Origin: Clostridiales bacterium
GTDB taxonomy: Bacteria; Bacillota; Clostridia; Lachnospirales; WQUN01
Length of the DNA: 6,313 nt
Direction of reading: 5' to 3'
NCBI GenBank assembly: GCA_031254075.1
Contig: JAIRVD010000265.1
Location: 1-6,313 of the forward strand
The position numbers and the translations under genes are program-made. The notes under the pieces are model-generated. The model was given only the letters and a program-made list of their open reading frames with translations. It did no database searches and had not been told where the DNA came from. This document shows, in pieces, positions 5,097 through 6,313 of this stretch (positions are counted from its first letter, which is position 1; every line of letters begins with the position of its first letter).

Positions 5097-6313
5097 TCAC
5101 CTGTGAAGGAATAAACCGGCACGTGCGAAATTGTCGATTTCCGCTTCCATGCTGATATAATCGTATTTTTTTATTTCGTCCGACAATTCATCAAACGCGA
5201 CAAGATATGGTTGAAGCATTTTTCCGTTGTCGCGTACGGGGTAATAACACCAGCCTTCTTCTACGCGTTCTGCATTCCATCGACCGTGTTCTGCCCTTGC
5301 CAATAATTCTTTTTCTTCGATATCATCCCAACCGATTGCCCCGTCCGGATTATCATTTAAAGTAAAACCGAGGGAAGCCAACATAACGGGAATATATGCG
5401 GAACGATTTATATTTGCGCGCTTAAAAGTTGGGTTAAGCACCTCCCAGTGTGCCGTGCGCTCGCCAAAGTCGGGGCTTGATTTGCCGGCTTTTCTCATTT
5501 CTTCAATTCTTTCCGCCACATATCGTTCATGCCCGTTTTTTGCGGCTTTTTCAATTAAATCGACAGAAAAGCCGGCATTACGCGACACAAACAAGGCGGT
5601 TAAGCTTTCTTTTTCGCAAGGCAATGTATAAAACTTCTTTGTAATGCGAATTTTTTCATCCTCTACCAAGCGGATATTCATTTCCCTGTTAACGCTTATA
5701 ACCCGCAAGCCCAATATAAGCGCGGCTTTTACCAACGGAACATTATCATCCTGCATAAAAAGATATCCGTGGGATTGTGCCATTTCCCTAATCTGTTCAA
5801 CCAAGTCTTGGTTTTTAAATTGGCGAATGGTATATCCCGATGCGGAATCTTCGAGAGTTTTATTGGGGGCATTCACCCAAATTATATTTTCCTCCGAAGG
5901 CTTCGAATCCGTATAAACATAATCATAAACACGAGTGAACAATTCCTTTATTGCGGATGCTATGATAATGGCGAGTTTAGTATTGCAATTCTTTAAGTAG
6001 GGCAACTCCCGCTCTAATATCATGCGTAAGCGAATATTATCATTCATACTGCCCTCACGCTGCGCATTTTCAAGTTTTGCTTTGGCACCGTAAAACAATA
6101 AACCGTCGGCATAATACAAAAATGCCGTTGCTTCTTCGCGAAGAGCTATATGCAGCCGACCCAATACAAAATAAATTTCCGGCTCGTTGATGCCCGCGCG
6201 AAGATGTTCTTCGGCAATTGCAACCGCCGCTTGCAACAGACCTGACTCAAGCGTGTTGTAATGCAATAATTTTGCACAGGCATAGGGGTTGGCATAATCC
6301 ACCCGCAAAGCAC
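5097..6313 (-). CDS. RyR-domain protein, 5' end cut by the window edge
   Basis: The frame is open to the high-coordinate edge, with 405 complete codons before the TGA at 5097-5099. A TTG at 6308 is not taken as the start because the frame continues through it. Numbering from that TTG, residues 8-75 are two or more helical hairpins, possibly TPR-like. Residues 110-225 alternate hydrophobic strands and helices (for example LILGLRVISVN at 197-207), suggesting a Rossmann-like fold I cannot name. Residues 248-402 match prokaryotic RyR domains: IEKAAKNGHERYVAE, then NINRSAYIPVMLASLGF, ELLARAEHGRWNAERVEEGW at 334-353, PVRDNGKMLQPYLVAFDEL and a closing ARAGL helix. In animals RyR repeats are ligand-binding parts of calcium channels; in bacteria they occur as soluble sensor-like modules, often fused to others. 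No membrane segment is visible. The stop overlaps or abuts the WYL start, implying one operon. Confidence 0.9.
   Translation of the reverse strand, partial: ALRVDYANPYACAKLLHYNTLESGLLQAAVAIAEEHLRAGINEPEIYFVLGRLHIALREEATAFLYYADGLLFYGAKAKLENAQREGSMNDNIRLRMILERELPYLKNCNTKLAIIIASAIKELFTRVYDYVYTDSKPSEENIIWVNAPNKTLEDSASGYTIRQFKNQDLVEQIREMAQSHGYLFMQDDNVPLVKAALILGLRVISVNREMNIRLVEDEKIRITKKFYTLPCEKESLTALFVSRNAGFSVDLIEKAAKNGHERYVAERIEEMRKAGKSSPDFGERTAHWEVLNPTFKRANINRSAYIPVMLASLGFTLNDNPDGAIGWDDIEEKELLARAEHGRWNAERVEEGWCYYPVRDNGKMLQPYLVAFDELSDEIKKYDYISMEAEIDNFARAGLFLHR

Noticed and set aside
6043..6048. Internal ATG as a start for the RyR protein (MNDNIRL), preceded by GAGGGC
   Set aside because: The frame continues upstream with a sensible helical, TPR-like sequence to the window edge without a stop. 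The site is too close and weak to prefer.

Overview
The window is an almost fully coding, single-strand block. Five genes all lie on the minus strand, so transcription runs from the high-coordinate end to the low-coordinate end. Both outermost genes are cut by the window edges. No rRNA, tRNA, transposase, integrase or CRISPR array is visible. Strong AGGAGG-type ribosome binding sites, moderate-to-low GC with long T/A runs, and short intergenic gaps fit a Bacillota-like or other anaerobic bacterium. I cannot name a genus.

Layout in transcription order: (1) 5097-6313, a 5'-partial protein ending in a clear prokaryotic RyR (ryanodine-receptor-type) domain. (2) 4123-5091, a WYL/WCX transcriptional regulator whose start sits on top of the RyR stop codon. 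(3) A 69-bp gap holding a perfect 8+3+8 palindrome next to an extended -10 promoter. (4) 2551-4053, a 500-aa protein with an intact HD phosphohydrolase motif and an unrecognised remainder. (5) 1124-2524, a 466-aa protein with five tandem 18-residue Cys/His/Trp repeats, a HEAT-like solenoid and a C-terminal CxxC...CxxC module. (6) 3-1016, a 3'-partial protein that shares both ends of the previous protein but has a different middle.

How they may work together (inference): a WYL regulator, a RyR sensor-like protein, an HD enzyme and two zinc-binding proteins with interchangeable middles look like a regulated accessory cassette. WYL/WCX proteins such as BrxR and CapW control anti-phage systems by binding inverted repeats. 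The palindrome between the WYL and HD genes is therefore a natural operator candidate, dividing the block into a regulatory part (RyR-WYL) and a controlled part (HD-zinc proteins). A defence or stress role is a hypothesis. No gene here is a recognised core component of a named defence system.
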